The notes: generated by a model from the letters alone, not told the origin. Numbered from the stretch's first letter, positions 9,116 through 18,126 are shown. The stretch is 32,428 bases of DNA from Candidatus Kuenenia stuttgartensis (GCA_945877135.1 CAMCQY010000029.1:1-32428), one strand, 5' to 3'. Translations and numbers: made by a program.

Positions 9116-10105
9116 TCAGGCCTCGGCACCGGCGGGCAGTTGCATCCCGAGATGCATACCGTGCTCCCGCAGCTTGCCTTCGATCTCCTCCAGCGTGGTC
9201 TCGCCGAAATTCCGCAACTCCAAAAGGTCTTCGCGGGTTCGGGAGACCAGTTCGCGAAGCGTGCCAATCCCGCCCTCTTCGAGGCAGTTGTTGGCCCGCA
9301 GCGACAAACGCAGGTCGGACACCAGCATGCCCAGCCGGCTCTCCAGCGGGGCCTCAATCGAAAGCACGCTTCCCGGCGACGACAGGCTGACGGCGGGACC
9401 GGGCTTGGTGTAGCCGACGAACGGGTTGAGGTGCTTCCGAAGAATCTTGGCCGCCTCGACGAGCGCCATCTCCGGCGTCACCGTGCCGTTTGTCCAGATT
9501 TCCAGCGTCAACCGGTCATAGTTGGTCTTTTGACCGACACGGGTCTCCTCAACCTCATACTTGACACGCGTGACAGGGCTGAAAACTGCGTCAACCGGAA
9601 TAATTCCAATCTCTTGCGAGACCTGGCTGTGCTCGCTGGACGGCACGTAGCCACGGCCATTTTCAACGACCATCTCCAACTCGAACGGAACGTCATCGGT
9701 GAGCGTGGCCAGGACGAGGTCCTTGTTGACCACTTCAACCGCGTCGTCAGTAATAACATCAGCACCCGTGATCGGACCCTTGGTGCTTCGCTCGACCCGA
9801 ATCACACGCGTGGAGTCGCTGTGGTTCTTGACGACCAGGCTTTTGACCGCGAGCACGATGTCGGTCACGTCCTCAAGCACACCCTTGATGGTGGTGAACT
9901 CATGGAGCGCACCCGCCAGTTTGATCTGAGTGACAGCACTCCCCTCGAGGCTCGACAGCAACACCCGTCGAAGGCTGTTGCCGACGGTCGTGCCAAATCC
10001 TCGCTCGAATGGCTCGGCAACGAACTTGCCATACGTTCCCGTAAGCGTCTTTTGATCGGGCACAACCGAGCCAGGGAGCTCGAGGCCACGCCAACGAATA
10101 TGCAT
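9116..10105 (-). CDS. rpoA: DNA-directed RNA polymerase subunit alpha
   Basis: Assembly and activator-contact subunit of RNA polymerase, 329 residues, the normal length. The N-terminal assembly domain shows the [22 protein letters not shown] block and [16 protein letters not shown]. The C-terminal DNA-binding domain (about 260-325) shows the paired helix-hairpin-helix region [20 protein letters not shown] and [15 protein letters not shown] at 10105 follows AAGAAGGAG with 7-nt spacing, one of the strongest ribosome-binding sites in the window. Between rpsD and rplQ, as in the alpha operon of most bacteria. Confidence 0.98.
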   Translation of the reverse strand: MHIRWRGLELPGSVVPDQKTLTGTYGKFVAEPFERGFGTTVGNSLRRVLLSSLEGSAVTQIKLAGALHEFTTIKGVLEDVTDIVLAVKSLVVKNHSDSTRVIRVERSTKGPITGADVITDDAVEVVNKDLVLATLTDDVPFELEMVVENGRGYVPSSEHSQVSQEIGIIPVDAVFSPVTRVKYEVEETRVGQKTNYDRLTLEIWTNGTVTPEMALVEAAKILRKHLNPFVGYTKPGPAVSLSSPGSVLSIEAPLESRLGMLVSDLRLSLRANNCLEEGGIGTLRELVSRTREDLLELRNFGETTLEEIEGKLREHGMHLGMQLPAGAEA

Positions 10106-10223
10106 GCGGAACTCCTTCTTGCCACAACTGAACAGGGACGGTGAGAAACAGTGTTCGAATCAGATCGCCATGAAGATCGTCATGTCGGCCACCACAAAAG
10201 CGACCCTATTGCCTGGAGCAAGC

Positions 10224-10850
10224 TTACTTGGAGCAAAGCTCAATGATCAGGTTCGCCTGCACTGGAATGGAAACGTCGTCGGAAACAGGCAGACGATCGA
10301 CACGACCCTCGGGCACGCCGCCCTCGTTCCGTGAAAGAAAGTCCGGGACATCGCGCCGAAACTCAGCCAGCGCCGCATGCACGAGTTGCAGACTCGGCTT
10401 GCGATTCTTGACTCGCACGACATCACCCGCCCGCACCAGGTAGCTCGGCACGTCCACTCGCCGACCGTTGATCGTGATGTGACCGTGCATGACGAGCTGG
10501 CGAGCACCAGCTCGCGACGGCGAAAATCCGAGCCTATGGACAACATTGTCGAGCCGACGCTCCAAGAGGGACATCAGCGACTCGCCGGTGTTCCCCTTGC
10601 CCCGCTCAGCCCGGGCAAAGTACGTGCGGAACTGTCGCTCGAGCACGCCGTAATAGTGCTTGACCTTCTGCTTCTCGCGAAGATGGACGCCGTACTCGGT
10701 GGGCTTCGAACGCCGCTTTTGAACCATGCCAGGAGGCGTGGCCCGACGCTCAAAAGCGCATTTCGGCGTATCGCAACGACTTCCCTTCAAGAACAGCTTG
10801 AGGCCGTCGCGGCGGCAGAGTCGGCAGACAGGCCCAGTGATACGTCCCAT
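10224..10850 (-). CDS. rpsD: 30S ribosomal protein S4, zinc-binding form
   Basis: Primary 16S rRNA binding protein of the small subunit; in E. coli it also represses the alpha operon. 208 residues. The N-terminal region carries four cysteines, C9, C12, C26 and C31 (PVCRLC and SRCDTPKC), the zinc-finger form of S4. The S4 RNA-binding domain follows (LERRLDNVVHRLGF, then ARQLVMHGHITINGRRVD). A 7-bp hairpin lies 27 nt upstream of the start codon (10878-10897) and could be a regulatory target. Confidence 0.98.
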   Translation of the reverse strand: MGRITGPVCRLCRRDGLKLFLKGSRCDTPKCAFERRATPPGMVQKRRSKPTEYGVHLREKQKVKHYYGVLERQFRTYFARAERGKGNTGESLMSLLERRLDNVVHRLGFSPSRAGARQLVMHGHITINGRRVDVPSYLVRAGDVVRVKNRKPSLQLVHAALAEFRRDVPDFLSRNEGGVPEGRVDRLPVSDDVSIPVQANLIIELCSK

Positions 10851-10877
10851 GAATCGCTTCGCTCGTGATGAAAGTGC

Positions 10878-10897
10878 TTCCCGGCAATCCCCGGGAA
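10878..10897. other. Stem-loop upstream of rpsD
   Basis: TTCCCGG and CCGGGAA form a perfect 7-bp stem with a 6-nt loop in the rpsK to rpsD spacer, 27 nt before the rpsD start. Its place in the leader of S4, a known autoregulator in other bacteria, makes an RNA control site possible, but nothing else in the sequence proves it. Confidence 0.4.
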
Positions 10898-10973
10898 ATG
10901 GTGTGTTGTGTGCGTTCTAAAAACCGACCAACCAGCAAGGACGAACCGAATGAAACAGATCGTCAACCCGACA

Positions 10974-11351
10974 TCAAACACGCCGCTTCTTCGGCGGTCG
11001 GCAGCCGTTGTGCGGCAGGGGCGTGATGTCTTCGATGCTCTTGACGTTCATGCCCGCAGCCGTGAGCGCGGTGATCGCACTCTCGCGACCACTGCCCGGC
11101 CCACAGACCCGAACTTCGAGATCCTTGACTCCGAACTTCGCAGCCTTTTCCGCAGCCTGCTGGGCAGCGCACTGGCCGGCGAACGGCGTCCCCTTACGAC
11201 TCCCCTTGAAGCCGCAGGTGCCACCGCTGGCCCAGCAGAGCGTATCACCACGCGGATCGGTGATCGTGACTGTTGTGTTGTTGAAACTGGCGTTGATGAA
11301 GGCGATTCCAGCAGAAACGCTTTTCTTCTTGGCTTTGGCGACCTTGGACAT
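10974..11351 (-). CDS. rpsK: 30S ribosomal protein S11
   Basis: Platform protein of the small subunit that contacts the E-site region of 16S rRNA. 125 residues, normal length. Conserved segments seen are [21 protein letters not shown], the [19 protein letters not shown] region, [17 protein letters not shown] and the basic C-terminus [11 protein letters not shown]. It follows rpsM after 112 nt and precedes rpsD, the alpha-operon order. Confidence 0.98.
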   Translation of the reverse strand: MSKVAKAKKKSVSAGIAFINASFNNTTVTITDPRGDTLCWASGGTCGFKGSRKGTPFAGQCAAQQAAEKAAKFGVKDLEVRVCGPGSGRESAITALTAAGMNVKSIEDITPLPHNGCRPPKKRRV

Positions 11352-11463
11352 GAGTAGTGCTGAATCTCGGAAAAGGAAGATGCTGAAGTGGGAACGATGA
11401 GAGCGATTGAACGAATGCGGCGAGCAGCACAGTGCCGGAGAGGGAGCGGCCCGCAGAACGCCG

Positions 11464-11847
11464 TTACTTGAGATCCTTCACGCCCTTCTTACCGGCGACC
11501 GTCTTCTTCGGTCCCTTGCGGGTGCGAGCGTTGGTGCGAGTCCGCTGCCCCCGCACCGGCAGACCGCGACGATGCCGCAGCCCTCGATAGCTGGCGATGT
11601 CTTTGAGGCGGGAGATGTTTTGGGCAACCTGCCGACGCAACTGGCCCTCGCAGACATAATCCTTGTCGAGCAGGGAGGCCATGCGAGCCAGTTCGTCCTC
11701 GTGCAGATCACGGGCGTTGCTCAGTGGATCAACGCCGGCCTTGTGGCACAACTCGCGCGCGACCCGCGGCCCTACACCGTAGAGGTACTGCAGCGAGTAG
11801 ATCGTCTTCTTTTCCGAGGGAATATCGACGCCAAGCAGACGGGGCAT
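11464..11847 (-). CDS. rpsM: 30S ribosomal protein S13
   Basis: Head protein of the small subunit; contacts L5 across the subunit interface and the P-site tRNA through its basic tail. I start it at ATG 11847 ([19 protein letters not shown]), the family N-terminus, not at an upstream ATG at 11865. 127 residues. Helix-hairpin-helix region [18 protein letters not shown] and the conserved [22 protein letters not shown] segment are intact. Confidence 0.97.
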   Translation of the reverse strand: MPRLLGVDIPSEKKTIYSLQYLYGVGPRVARELCHKAGVDPLSNARDLHEDELARMASLLDKDYVCEGQLRRQVAQNISRLKDIASYRGLRHRRGLPVRGQRTRTNARTRKGPKKTVAGKKGVKDLK

Positions 11848-11958
11848 GTCAGAAATCCAGAGCAATGAGTCGGGCTATACAACGAAACACACGATGGCAC
11901 ACGGCGCTGATTGAAACGGCAAGCCGCCGCCAGCAACCTCGCACTGTCTTCCACCAAC

Positions 11959-11982
11959 CATCATCCCTGCCATCATCCCTGC
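11959..11982. repeat. 12-bp direct repeat at the rpmJ 3' end
   Basis: Two exact, adjacent copies of CATCATCCCTGC (11959-11970 and 11971-11982). The second includes the last codons and stop of rpmJ, so the spacer has been extended by copying the end of the gene. Confidence 0.8.
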
Positions 11983-12086
11983 CGCTGTTTGTGGCGAGGA
12001 TCGGCGCACACGACCACCACGACGCCACGGCGGCGGACAATCTTGCACTTATCACACATGCGGCGAACGCTGGCGCGAACCTTCAT
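11973..12086 (-). CDS. rpmJ: 50S ribosomal protein L36, zinc-binding form
   Basis: Smallest large-subunit protein, 37 residues. The minus strand from ATG 12086 to TGA 11973 reads [20 protein letters not shown] and continues to [11 protein letters not shown]. The zinc ligands C11, C14, C27 and H32 are all present (the C+ form). It lies between map and rpsM, the standard place. The infA gene (IF-1) that often sits just upstream is absent; the 172-nt gap to map instead holds a promoter. The last codons are duplicated just past the stop. Confidence 0.96.
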   Translation of the reverse strand: MKVRASVRRMCDKCKIVRRRGVVVVVCADPRHKQRQG

Positions 12087-12151
12087 GAACAAGTCCGTGG
12101 CGACGGCCAACCACGCCTTCGACAGAAATGGGGTGTAGGGGAGAGTCACAG

Positions 12152-12181
12152 ACTATAGAATCCTTCCCCCGGCCTTCACAA
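12152..12181 (-). promoter_or_regulatory. Candidate sigma-70 type promoter for the rpmJ/alpha operon
   Basis: On the minus strand TTGTGA (12176-12181) and TATAGT (12152-12157) are separated by 18 nt, pointing at rpmJ 66 nt downstream. It suggests that rpmJ-rpsM-rpsK-rpsD-rpoA-rplQ can be transcribed separately from the spc genes. The call rests on box match and placement only. Confidence 0.55.
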
Positions 12182-12228
12182 GGGGGGCACGCCGGACGGC
12201 CCGAAAACAGCGACCACGGTGCTTTTTC

Positions 12229-12253
12229 GGGGATTCCCACGGCGGGGATTCCC
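12229..12253. other. Paired GGGGATTCCC boxes downstream of map
   Basis: Two exact copies of GGGGATTCCC (12229-12238 and 12244-12253) are spaced by 5 nt just after the map stop codon. Because the box is nearly self-complementary, the two copies can also pair as a 10-bp stem (two G-T wobbles in plus-strand RNA; A-C mismatches on the transcribed minus strand). It could be a protein-binding site or a 3'-end structure; function unknown. Confidence 0.4.
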
Positions 12254-12258
12254 GCTGG

Positions 12259-13059
12259 TCAGGCTTCTGTACTGACGGTCTCGCCGGCGGCGGGCGGAGC
12301 GGTAAGCACCAGGGGTCCACCGTCGGTGATCGCCACCGTGTGTTCAAAATGGGCACTGGCGAGGCCATCTACCGTGGATTGGGTCCAGTGGTCGGGCAAC
12401 ACCCGCACCTTTTTGGTGCCGATGTTGACCATCGGCTCCACCGCAATGACGAGCCCGGGTTCAAGCTCGAAATCGTGATTCTTGCGAAACGCCGGGGAGC
12501 AGAAATTCGGAACCTGTGGGTCTTCGTGCATCTTCCGGCCGATGCCATGGCCGACAAAATTTTCGACCACTGAAAAACCGTGATCCCGAACGAATTGAGC
12601 CATCTCCGTGGCGACATCGCTCCAGCGGTTGCGGGTGGCCATCAGCTGGATCGCCAGAGCGAGAACGCCCGAGGTGCAGTCAAGCAACTGCTGTGCTTGT
12701 GGAGAAACCGTCCCCACTGGATGGGTGACGGCGGAGTCGCCGCACCAACCTCCAACGCTGCAGCCCGTATCGATACTGACAACGTCGCCCGCTCGGAGCA
12801 CGCGGCGGCCCGGGATCCCATGCACCACCTCGTCATTGACGGAGATGCAGCAGGCCGCAGGGAACGGCACTTTCCCAGGCACGCCCTTGAACAACGCAAT
12901 CGCGTTGTGCTCTGCAAAGAAGCGATCGACGGCCTGGTCAATCTCCCCCGTGGTCACCCCCGGCTTGACCAACGCAGCGGCCACCTGGTGCGCTCCCCAG
13001 ACCACAAGACCAGCGCGCCGCATCAGGGCTATTTCACGAGCAGAACGAAGATTCACCAC
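12259..13059 (-). CDS. map: Methionine aminopeptidase type I
   Basis: Removes the initiator methionine from nascent proteins; cytosolic two-metal enzyme. 266 residues. The metal ligands are visible in order: the two Asp of SIDTG and GWCGDSAVT, His in NFVGHGIGRKMHEDP, Glu in AVEPMVN and Glu in HFEHTVAIT; the substrate-contacting His is in NDEVVHGIPG. The start is GTG at 13059 (a second GTG follows at 13056), without a strong ribosome-binding site. It follows adk as in most spc operons, after an unusually long 243-nt spacer that holds short tandem repeats and a hairpin. Confidence 0.96.
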   Translation of the reverse strand: MVNLRSAREIALMRRAGLVVWGAHQVAAALVKPGVTTGEIDQAVDRFFAEHNAIALFKGVPGKVPFPAACCISVNDEVVHGIPGRRVLRAGDVVSIDTGCSVGGWCGDSAVTHPVGTVSPQAQQLLDCTSGVLALAIQLMATRNRWSDVATEMAQFVRDHGFSVVENFVGHGIGRKMHEDPQVPNFCSPAFRKNHDFELEPGLVIAVEPMVNIGTKKVRVLPDHWTQSTVDGLASAHFEHTVAITDGGPLVLTAPPAAGETVSTEA

Positions 13060-13129
13060 GCTTCACATACCCACAAACAGGAGACCGGAAAACACCTCGT
13101 CAACGCCATGGCACGATGTCGAGCGGCCT

Positions 13130-13180
13130 TGCATTCCAAACGACCCCGTATTCCAAACAGCCTTGGATTCCAAGGAGTCA
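13130..13180. repeat. Three imperfect 17-bp tandem repeats in the adk-map spacer
   Basis: ATTCCAA recurs with an exact 17-bp period at 13133, 13150 and 13167, within units TTGCATTCCAAACGACC, CCGTATTCCAAACAGCC and TTGGATTCCAAGGAGTC. The spacer 13060-13302 otherwise shows only a TATACT-like -10 box on the minus strand, without a good -35, and the hairpin at 13278-13303. Confidence 0.6.
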
Positions 13181-13277
13181 GGACAGCCGTCCATTCAAGG
13201 CGAGATCTGAAGGCGACATCGCGCGAGTCCGGAGTATACCGCCCAACGGCCCCGCCGCAGCAGCGATCCCACAATGC

Positions 13278-13303
13278 ATCCGCCGTTTGCAACAAAGGCG
13301 GAT
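13278..13303. other. Long stem-loop at the adk stop codon
   Basis: ATCCGCC and GGCGGAT pair over 7 bp and the stem continues with TTTG and CAAA after one bulged base, leaving a 3-nt loop. It begins within the adk stop codon. No T-run follows on the minus strand, so it is more likely an mRNA 3'-end stabiliser or REP-like hairpin than a terminator. Confidence 0.55.
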
Positions 13304-13878
13304 CAACGCCCCTTGGTTGCTCTCTCGAAACGCGTGACGGCCACCTTGACACGTTCAAAAATTTCATCGGCCGTTCCCAGCCCGTCAATACAGGCAAGCT
13401 TGCCCTGGCGATCATAGTATTCGAGCAGCGGAGCCGTCTGCTCTTCAAAGCTGGCGATCCTGCGAGCAAAGATCGCGGGATCGTCGTCGTCCCGTTTTCG
13501 GGCCAGCATCCGCCGGATCAGTTCATCCCGCGGCACGGCCAGTTCGATGACGCCATCGACGCTCATCGCGCGTCGTTCAAGCAGATCGTCCAGGATTTCC
13601 GCCTGGGGGAGCGTCCGAGGAAAGCCATCGAGAAGGCAGCCGTCCCGGCAGTCTCGCGCCTCCAAACGCCGGGTGACCATGCCCACAATCAGTGGATCGG
13701 GCACCAGTTTTCCTTCGTTCATCGCGAGGGCAGCCTGCAGTCCCTCCGGGGTGCCTGCCTTCACAGCAGCCCGCAGCATCTCACCAGTCGACAGGTGCGG
13801 CACCTTCAAAAGGTCGATCAATCGCTGACACTGCGTGCCCTTGCCCGCCCCAGGGGGTCCGATGAGGATGATCCGCAT
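13303..13878 (-). CDS. adk: Adenylate kinase, short form
   Basis: Interconverts ATP + AMP and 2 ADP. The start is ATG at 13878 (MRIILIGPPGAGKGTQC) with GAGGA 8 nt upstream; the upstream in-frame reading is not family-like. 191 residues. P-loop GPPGAGKGT, AMP-binding region LSTGEMLRAAV and LLDGFPRTLPQAE are intact. The lid is short: after RRMLARKR comes DDDDPAIFARRIASFEEQT directly, without the ~30-residue zinc-lid insertion of long adenylate kinases. Positioned between secY and map. Confidence 0.97.
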   Translation of the reverse strand: MRIILIGPPGAGKGTQCQRLIDLLKVPHLSTGEMLRAAVKAGTPEGLQAALAMNEGKLVPDPLIVGMVTRRLEARDCRDGCLLDGFPRTLPQAEILDDLLERRAMSVDGVIELAVPRDELIRRMLARKRDDDDPAIFARRIASFEEQTAPLLEYYDRQGKLACIDGLGTADEIFERVKVAVTRFERATKGR

Positions 13879-13941
13879 GGCGTAATCCTCACGAGCGACA
13901 GGCGGAGGCCAACCAACCAGCCCCACCGCCGTCACATGAGG

Positions 13942-15303
13942 TCAGGATTTTTCCAGGAGACCCGTGTAGTTTCGCATCACGAGATGACTGTCGATTTTCT
14001 GCACGAGGTCGAACGCCACGCTCACGGCGATCAGCAGGCCTGTGCCGCCGTAGAAGCTGGCAATCTGAGAGGGGATACCGAGCGCCCCGCCCACGATCGT
14101 GGGGATCACCGCGACGAGGGCAAGAAACCCTGCACCGACGTAGGTGATCCGCTCCATGACACGCTCGAGATAGTCGGCAGTCCGCTTCCCAGGACGGTAG
14201 CCCGGGATGAACGCGCCGAAGTTCTTGAGGTTGTCAGCCATCTCCTTCGGATTGAAGGTGATCGCCGTCCAGAAGTAGCAGAAAAAGTAGATCAGCACGA
14301 CGTAGAGCACATTGTACAAGAACGATTGTCCGCGGGTGAACGAGTCGTGCAGGGCGCCCAGCACCGTGCTGCCCGGATAGGCGTTGTGCAGATATTGGAA
14401 GAACATCTGCGGAAAGAGCAGCAACGAACTGGCGAAGATGATCGGCATCACGCCAGCCTGATTCACACGCAACGGGAGATACTGACGGGTCCCGCCGTAC
14501 ACCCGTCGGCCGCGGACGTGCTTGGCGCTCTGTGTTGGGATGCGACGCTGTCCCTGGGTCATGAAGACGACGCCAGCCACGACGCCCACGAACAGAGCCG
14601 CAAGCACGAGCAGCGTTTCCACGCCCATCTTCCCGCCACCGCCTCCCAACTCCCAGTTTGTATCACTGCCAAGTTGCACCAGAGCACTGGGCATGGCCGC
14701 TAGAATTCCGGCCATGATTAACAGGCTGATGCCATTGCCGATGCCAAATTCGTCGATCTGTTCACCCAGCCACATGAGAAAGATCGTTCCCGCCGTCATG
14801 GTCATGACCGCCACGAGTTGCCAGACCAGAGGCAACCGCCCATCCACGAGAAAGCTCGGCTGGATGAGGGACATGTCACCGACTCGGGCCGAGGAAAGGA
14901 ATGCCACGTACGCCCAGCTCTGCACGAGGCAGATCAGCACGGTCGCGTAACGAGTGTATTCATTGATCTTTTTGCGGCCAGCTTCTCCCTCCTTCGACAG
15001 CCGCTCGAGCGGTGGCCACACCGTGGAGAGCAGCTGGAAGATGATCGAGGCAGAGATGTACGGCATGATTCCCAGGCCGAAGATCGTGGCCTGGGAGAGC
15101 TGACTCGCGGAGAACACAGCCACAGTCCGCAACAGGTCGCCAATGCCACCCGTCTCAGCGGCGAAAGCGGTCATTGCCTTAGGGTCGACGATCGGGAGCG
15201 GCACCTGCCAACCCACACGGTAGATTGCGAGCAGCCCCAGCGTCAGCAGAATCTTCTGCCGCAGCTCCGGGATCGTGAAGACGATGCGCAACTTTTCAAG
15301 CAC
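13942..15303 (-). CDS. secY: Protein translocase subunit SecY
   Basis: Channel-forming subunit of the Sec translocon in the inner membrane. 453 residues with ten hydrophobic segments. Plug and TM2 region FGLGIMPYISASIIFQLLS, the EGEAGRKKINEYTRY loop and the cytosolic loop FNPKEMADNLKNFGAFIPGY are recognisable. Start is GTG at 15303 with GAGGAG at 8-nt spacing. It is followed by adk after 63 nt and preceded by rplO, the usual spc order. Confidence 0.98.
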   Translation of the reverse strand: MLEKLRIVFTIPELRQKILLTLGLLAIYRVGWQVPLPIVDPKAMTAFAAETGGIGDLLRTVAVFSASQLSQATIFGLGIMPYISASIIFQLLSTVWPPLERLSKEGEAGRKKINEYTRYATVLICLVQSWAYVAFLSSARVGDMSLIQPSFLVDGRLPLVWQLVAVMTMTAGTIFLMWLGEQIDEFGIGNGISLLIMAGILAAMPSALVQLGSDTNWELGGGGGKMGVETLLVLAALFVGVVAGVVFMTQGQRRIPTQSAKHVRGRRVYGGTRQYLPLRVNQAGVMPIIFASSLLLFPQMFFQYLHNAYPGSTVLGALHDSFTRGQSFLYNVLYVVLIYFFCYFWTAITFNPKEMADNLKNFGAFIPGYRPGKRTADYLERVMERITYVGAGFLALVAVIPTIVGGALGIPSQIASFYGGTGLLIAVSVAFDLVQKIDSHLVMRNYTGLLEKS

Positions 15304-15372
15304 GGATAAAGCTCCTCAGCCTCTGGCACTCGGACGGATTCAGGCAGTATTCCTTCCCGCCGGCACACCACC

Positions 15373-15888
15373 CTACCCTGCGGCCGGCTTTTTCCGCGAT
15401 GCCGTTTTGGCGGTTCTCTTGTTTCGCACGACCGGCGCCGGCCCCGGAATCTCGGTGACCGTTCCGCCGGCGGCCAAAATTTTCTCACGGGCCTGTGCAC
15501 TGAAGTGGTGGGCCGAGACCTTCAACGACTTGGCAATCGTGCCATTTCCGAGGATTTTCACCTCGTCCCAGATGCCCTTGGCAAGCCCAACTGCTCGGAG
15601 GCTCTCCGGAGAGACCTCGCTGCCTACAGCAAACCGCTCTTCCAGATCCTCGACGTTGACATCCGTCACGATTCGGCCGTGGCGGTTGTGAAAGCCGCGC
15701 TTGGGGATGCGGCGAATCAGCGGGGTGCCACCGCCTTCAAAAATCGCCGGGGCGCTCCAGCCGGCAAGCTGCCCCTGGCCCTTGTTGCCACGGCCAGCTG
15801 TCCTGCCGCGGCCAGAACCGGGGCCGCGACCAACCCGCAGCCTCCTGCGATTCTTGTGGATTCCCTTGTTCACGTCGTTGAGTTTCAT
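15373..15888 (-). CDS. rplO: 50S ribosomal protein L15
   Basis: Late-assembly large-subunit protein. The start is ATG at 15888 ([20 protein letters not shown]), the family N-terminus; the frame is open further upstream but unlike L15. 171 residues. [19 protein letters not shown] and [16 protein letters not shown] are diagnostic. A basic tail of about 20 residues extends the C-terminus. The upstream spacer to rpsE is only 128 nt, too short to hold rpmD. Confidence 0.97.
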   Translation of the reverse strand: MKLNDVNKGIHKNRRRLRVGRGPGSGRGRTAGRGNKGQGQLAGWSAPAIFEGGGTPLIRRIPKRGFHNRHGRIVTDVNVEDLEERFAVGSEVSPESLRAVGLAKGIWDEVKILGNGTIAKSLKVSAHHFSAQAREKILAAGGTVTEIPGPAPVVRNKRTAKTASRKKPAAG

Positions 15889-16016
15889 GATCTGACCTTT
15901 TCGATTTCTGCTGTATTCACGCCGGGCTCGGACATCCTGACCGCCCCGGCTTGGCGACCGCAGGTCGCTGGTGCTCACCCGGGCATCCAGCCCTGATCAA
16001 TTTTTCGTTTTCATGC

Positions 16017-16550
16017 TCAGGAGAGCGTCACGCCCCTGAGCCGCTCCACATCGGCACGCGTTCGGAGTTGCTTGAGCGCATCCAACGCGGCTTTCACAAG
16101 ATTCACCGGGTTCGTCGAGCCGTGGGCCTTGGTCAGAACGTCGCGAATACCCGCTGACTCGCACACCGCACGAACAGCCGCGCCCGCGATGATACCGGTA
16201 CCGGGGCTGGCGGGCAGCATGATCACCTTCGCCGTGCCGCTGAAGCCTTCCACGCGATGAGGAATCGAGCCCGATTCCACCGGCACTTCAATCAGATTTT
16301 TCATGCCATCCTTGATCGCCTTCTCAACAGCCGGAGGAACCTCGTTGGCCTTGCCATAGCCGCATCCCACTTTGCCGCGGCCGTTTCCGACAACCACCAA
16401 TCCGGCAAAGCTGAACCGCCGACCACCCTTCACGACCGTGGCGCATCGACGCACCTTGACGACCTTCTCGGCAAACTCACCCCCACGGGAATCGCCACCG
16501 CGGGAATCCCGGTCTCTCGAATCCCTGTCTCTGCTGCCACCTGTGGACAC
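16017..16550 (-). CDS. rpsE: 30S ribosomal protein S5
   Basis: Small-subunit protein important for decoding accuracy and for the mRNA entry site. 177 residues, starting at GTG 16550 behind GAGAG. The first ~24 residues are an unusual Arg/Asp/Ser/Gly repeat (RDRDSRDRDSRGGDSRGG). The S5 double-stranded RNA-binding domain follows (VVKVRRCATVVKGGRRFSF, VVVGNGRGKVGCGYGKA), then the C-terminal domain with PASPGTGIIAGAAVRAVCE. The repeat-coded N-terminus probably arose by local duplication. Confidence 0.97.
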   Translation of the reverse strand: MSTGGSRDRDSRDRDSRGGDSRGGEFAEKVVKVRRCATVVKGGRRFSFAGLVVVGNGRGKVGCGYGKANEVPPAVEKAIKDGMKNLIEVPVESGSIPHRVEGFSGTAKVIMLPASPGTGIIAGAAVRAVCESAGIRDVLTKAHGSTNPVNLVKAALDALKQLRTRADVERLRGVTLS

Positions 16551-16631
16551 GATAAGCTCTCTCGGTTGGAAGACTCTGTTTGTATTCGTTTGAAAACGCT
16601 GACGTGAAAAACCGTTGGCACGCTGGCCCGC

Positions 16632-17000
16632 TCAGAACTCCAGCCCAGCCTCGCGCGCCGCTTCGGCCAGGGCAGCGACACGACCGTGATAGCGGAACTC
16701 GCCGCGGTCAAAGCAGACTTTCTTAACACCCACGGCTTGAGCACGCTCCGCGACGGTCCGGCCAATCGCAGCAGCGGCATCCTTGTTCCCGCCAAACCCG
16801 ACGCTGTCGCGGAGTTGCTTGTCCACGGTGCTGGCCGACGCAAGAGTGCGACCCGAGGCATCGTCGATGATCTGGGCGTAGATATGCTTGTGCGCGCGAA
16901 ACACAGAAAGTCTTGGGCGTTCTGCCGTACCGCGGATGAACCGTCGCACGCGGTGGCGGCGGCGGATGCGCTGACGGAGAATCGTACGGGCGTGGTCCAT
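16632..17000 (-). CDS. rplR: 50S ribosomal protein L18
   Basis: Binds 5S rRNA in the central protuberance with L5 and L25. 122 residues, normal length. [33 protein letters not shown] and the C-terminal [20 protein letters not shown] are the family blocks. It lies between rplF and rpsE as in standard spc operons. Confidence 0.97.
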   Translation of the reverse strand: MDHARTILRQRIRRRHRVRRFIRGTAERPRLSVFRAHKHIYAQIIDDASGRTLASASTVDKQLRDSVGFGGNKDAAAAIGRTVAERAQAVGVKKVCFDRGEFRYHGRVAALAEAAREAGLEF

Positions 17001-17061
17001 GGCGGGTGTTGTTGGCTACGAGGAAGTGGGGGGGGGTGATGTCGTGTCGGAGAACGTGTTC

Positions 17062-17607
17062 TTACTTGGTAACGGCCTTGCCAGCCTTGCGACGTACCTG
17101 CTCCGCCTCGTAGCGAATGCCCTTGCCCTTATAGGGCTCAGGCTTCCTCAGGGCGCGAACGGAGGCGGCGAACTGACCGACGAGTTGTTTGTCGATACCT
17201 TTCACGCTGATGTGCGTCTGATCGGGGCAGGTGACGGTGAGGCCGGCGGGAATCGGCACCTGCAACTCATTCGCAAAGCCGACCCGCAGCTGCAGAACGT
17301 TCTTCTGAATGGCTGCCAGGTAACCGACGCCGACGATCTCGAGCTTCTTCTCGTAGCCCTTTGAAACGCCCTCAACCATGTTGGCGACGAGAGCGCGGGT
17401 CAGGCCATGCAGGCTTCGCGCCACCCGATTGTCATCCGAACGCGTCACGGTCAGTGTCGACGCAGCCGGATCCATGGCGACAGCCACTGCCGGGTGGACG
17501 CGATGCTCGAGCTTTCCGAGCGGTCCTTCCACCGTCAGGCTGCCGGCGTTCACGGCTACCTTCACACCCTTTGGAATTTGTACTGGCGCTTTGCCTATGC
17601 GGGACAT
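17062..17607 (-). CDS. rplF: 50S ribosomal protein L6
   Basis: Large-subunit protein near the sarcin-ricin loop and factor-binding site. 181 residues, normal length. N-terminus MSRIGKAPVQIPKGV, central VEGVSKGYEKKLEIVGVGY and C-terminal RKPEPYKGKGIRYEAEQVRRKAGKAV are diagnostic. Confidence 0.98.
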   Translation of the reverse strand: MSRIGKAPVQIPKGVKVAVNAGSLTVEGPLGKLEHRVHPAVAVAMDPAASTLTVTRSDDNRVARSLHGLTRALVANMVEGVSKGYEKKLEIVGVGYLAAIQKNVLQLRVGFANELQVPIPAGLTVTCPDQTHISVKGIDKQLVGQFAASVRALRKPEPYKGKGIRYEAEQVRRKAGKAVTK

Positions 17608-17730
17608 CGCCTGGGGCCTTTCTTCTACTTGTCTACCGATTCTCGTCTTCAGCCTCGCGCCGGGACTACGGACTCACCCGGCATCGACACGCTGCATCAC
17701 CAGCGTCTTGAAATCACCAAAGCTCCCAAA

Positions 17731-18126
17731 TCACCACAATTCACAGAGCACTTCGCCGCCCAGCTTCCGTTGCCTGGCCTCACGATCACTCACCACTCCA
17801 CTCGATGTTGACAGGATCGAAATTCCCAGCCCGCCGAGCACGGGCCGCAACAAGGCCGAGCGGCTGTAAACACGGTGGCCAGGCGAACTCACGCGACGAA
17901 TGTGCCGAATCAGCCGCTCACCGTTGGGGCCGTACTTGAGTTCCAGTTGCAGTTGGGCAACAGGGGCTGACTCCACCTCTTTCCAATCCCAGATAAATCC
18001 CTCGCGCTTCAGAACGTCAGCCACGCCGCGCTTCACCTTTGAACTTGGAAGTTCCACGGTGGCGCGTTCGACTCGCACCGCGTTGCGGATGCGGGTGAGC
18101 ATGTCGGCGATGGGATCGGTCATCAT
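17731..18126 (-). CDS. rpsH: 30S ribosomal protein S8
   Basis: Binds helix 21 of 16S rRNA; in E. coli it is the repressor of the spc operon. 131 residues. N-terminus MMTDPIADMLTRIRNA (ATG at 18126 or 18123) and C-terminal VLGGLGISILSTSSGVVSDREA plus GGEVLCELW are diagnostic. Spacers on both sides are about 120 nt, long for an spc operon, and contain no gene I can recognise. Confidence 0.98.
   Translation of the reverse strand: MMTDPIADMLTRIRNAVRVERATVELPSSKVKRGVADVLKREGFIWDWKEVESAPVAQLQLELKYGPNGERLIRHIRRVSSPGHRVYSRSALLRPVLGGLGISILSTSSGVVSDREARQRKLGGEVLCELW

Noticed and set aside
7853-10144. 763-codon open frame on the plus strand
   Set aside because: It runs antisense across DUF1549, rplQ and rpoA; a high-GC shadow of real genes with no recognisable domain.
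13278-13303. Rho-independent terminator after adk
   Set aside because: The stem is strong, but no T-run follows on the transcribed strand.
12580-14703. 707-codon open frame on the plus strand
   Set aside because: Antisense to map, adk and secY, crosses several real gene boundaries and has low-complexity Arg/His composition typical of a shadow frame.
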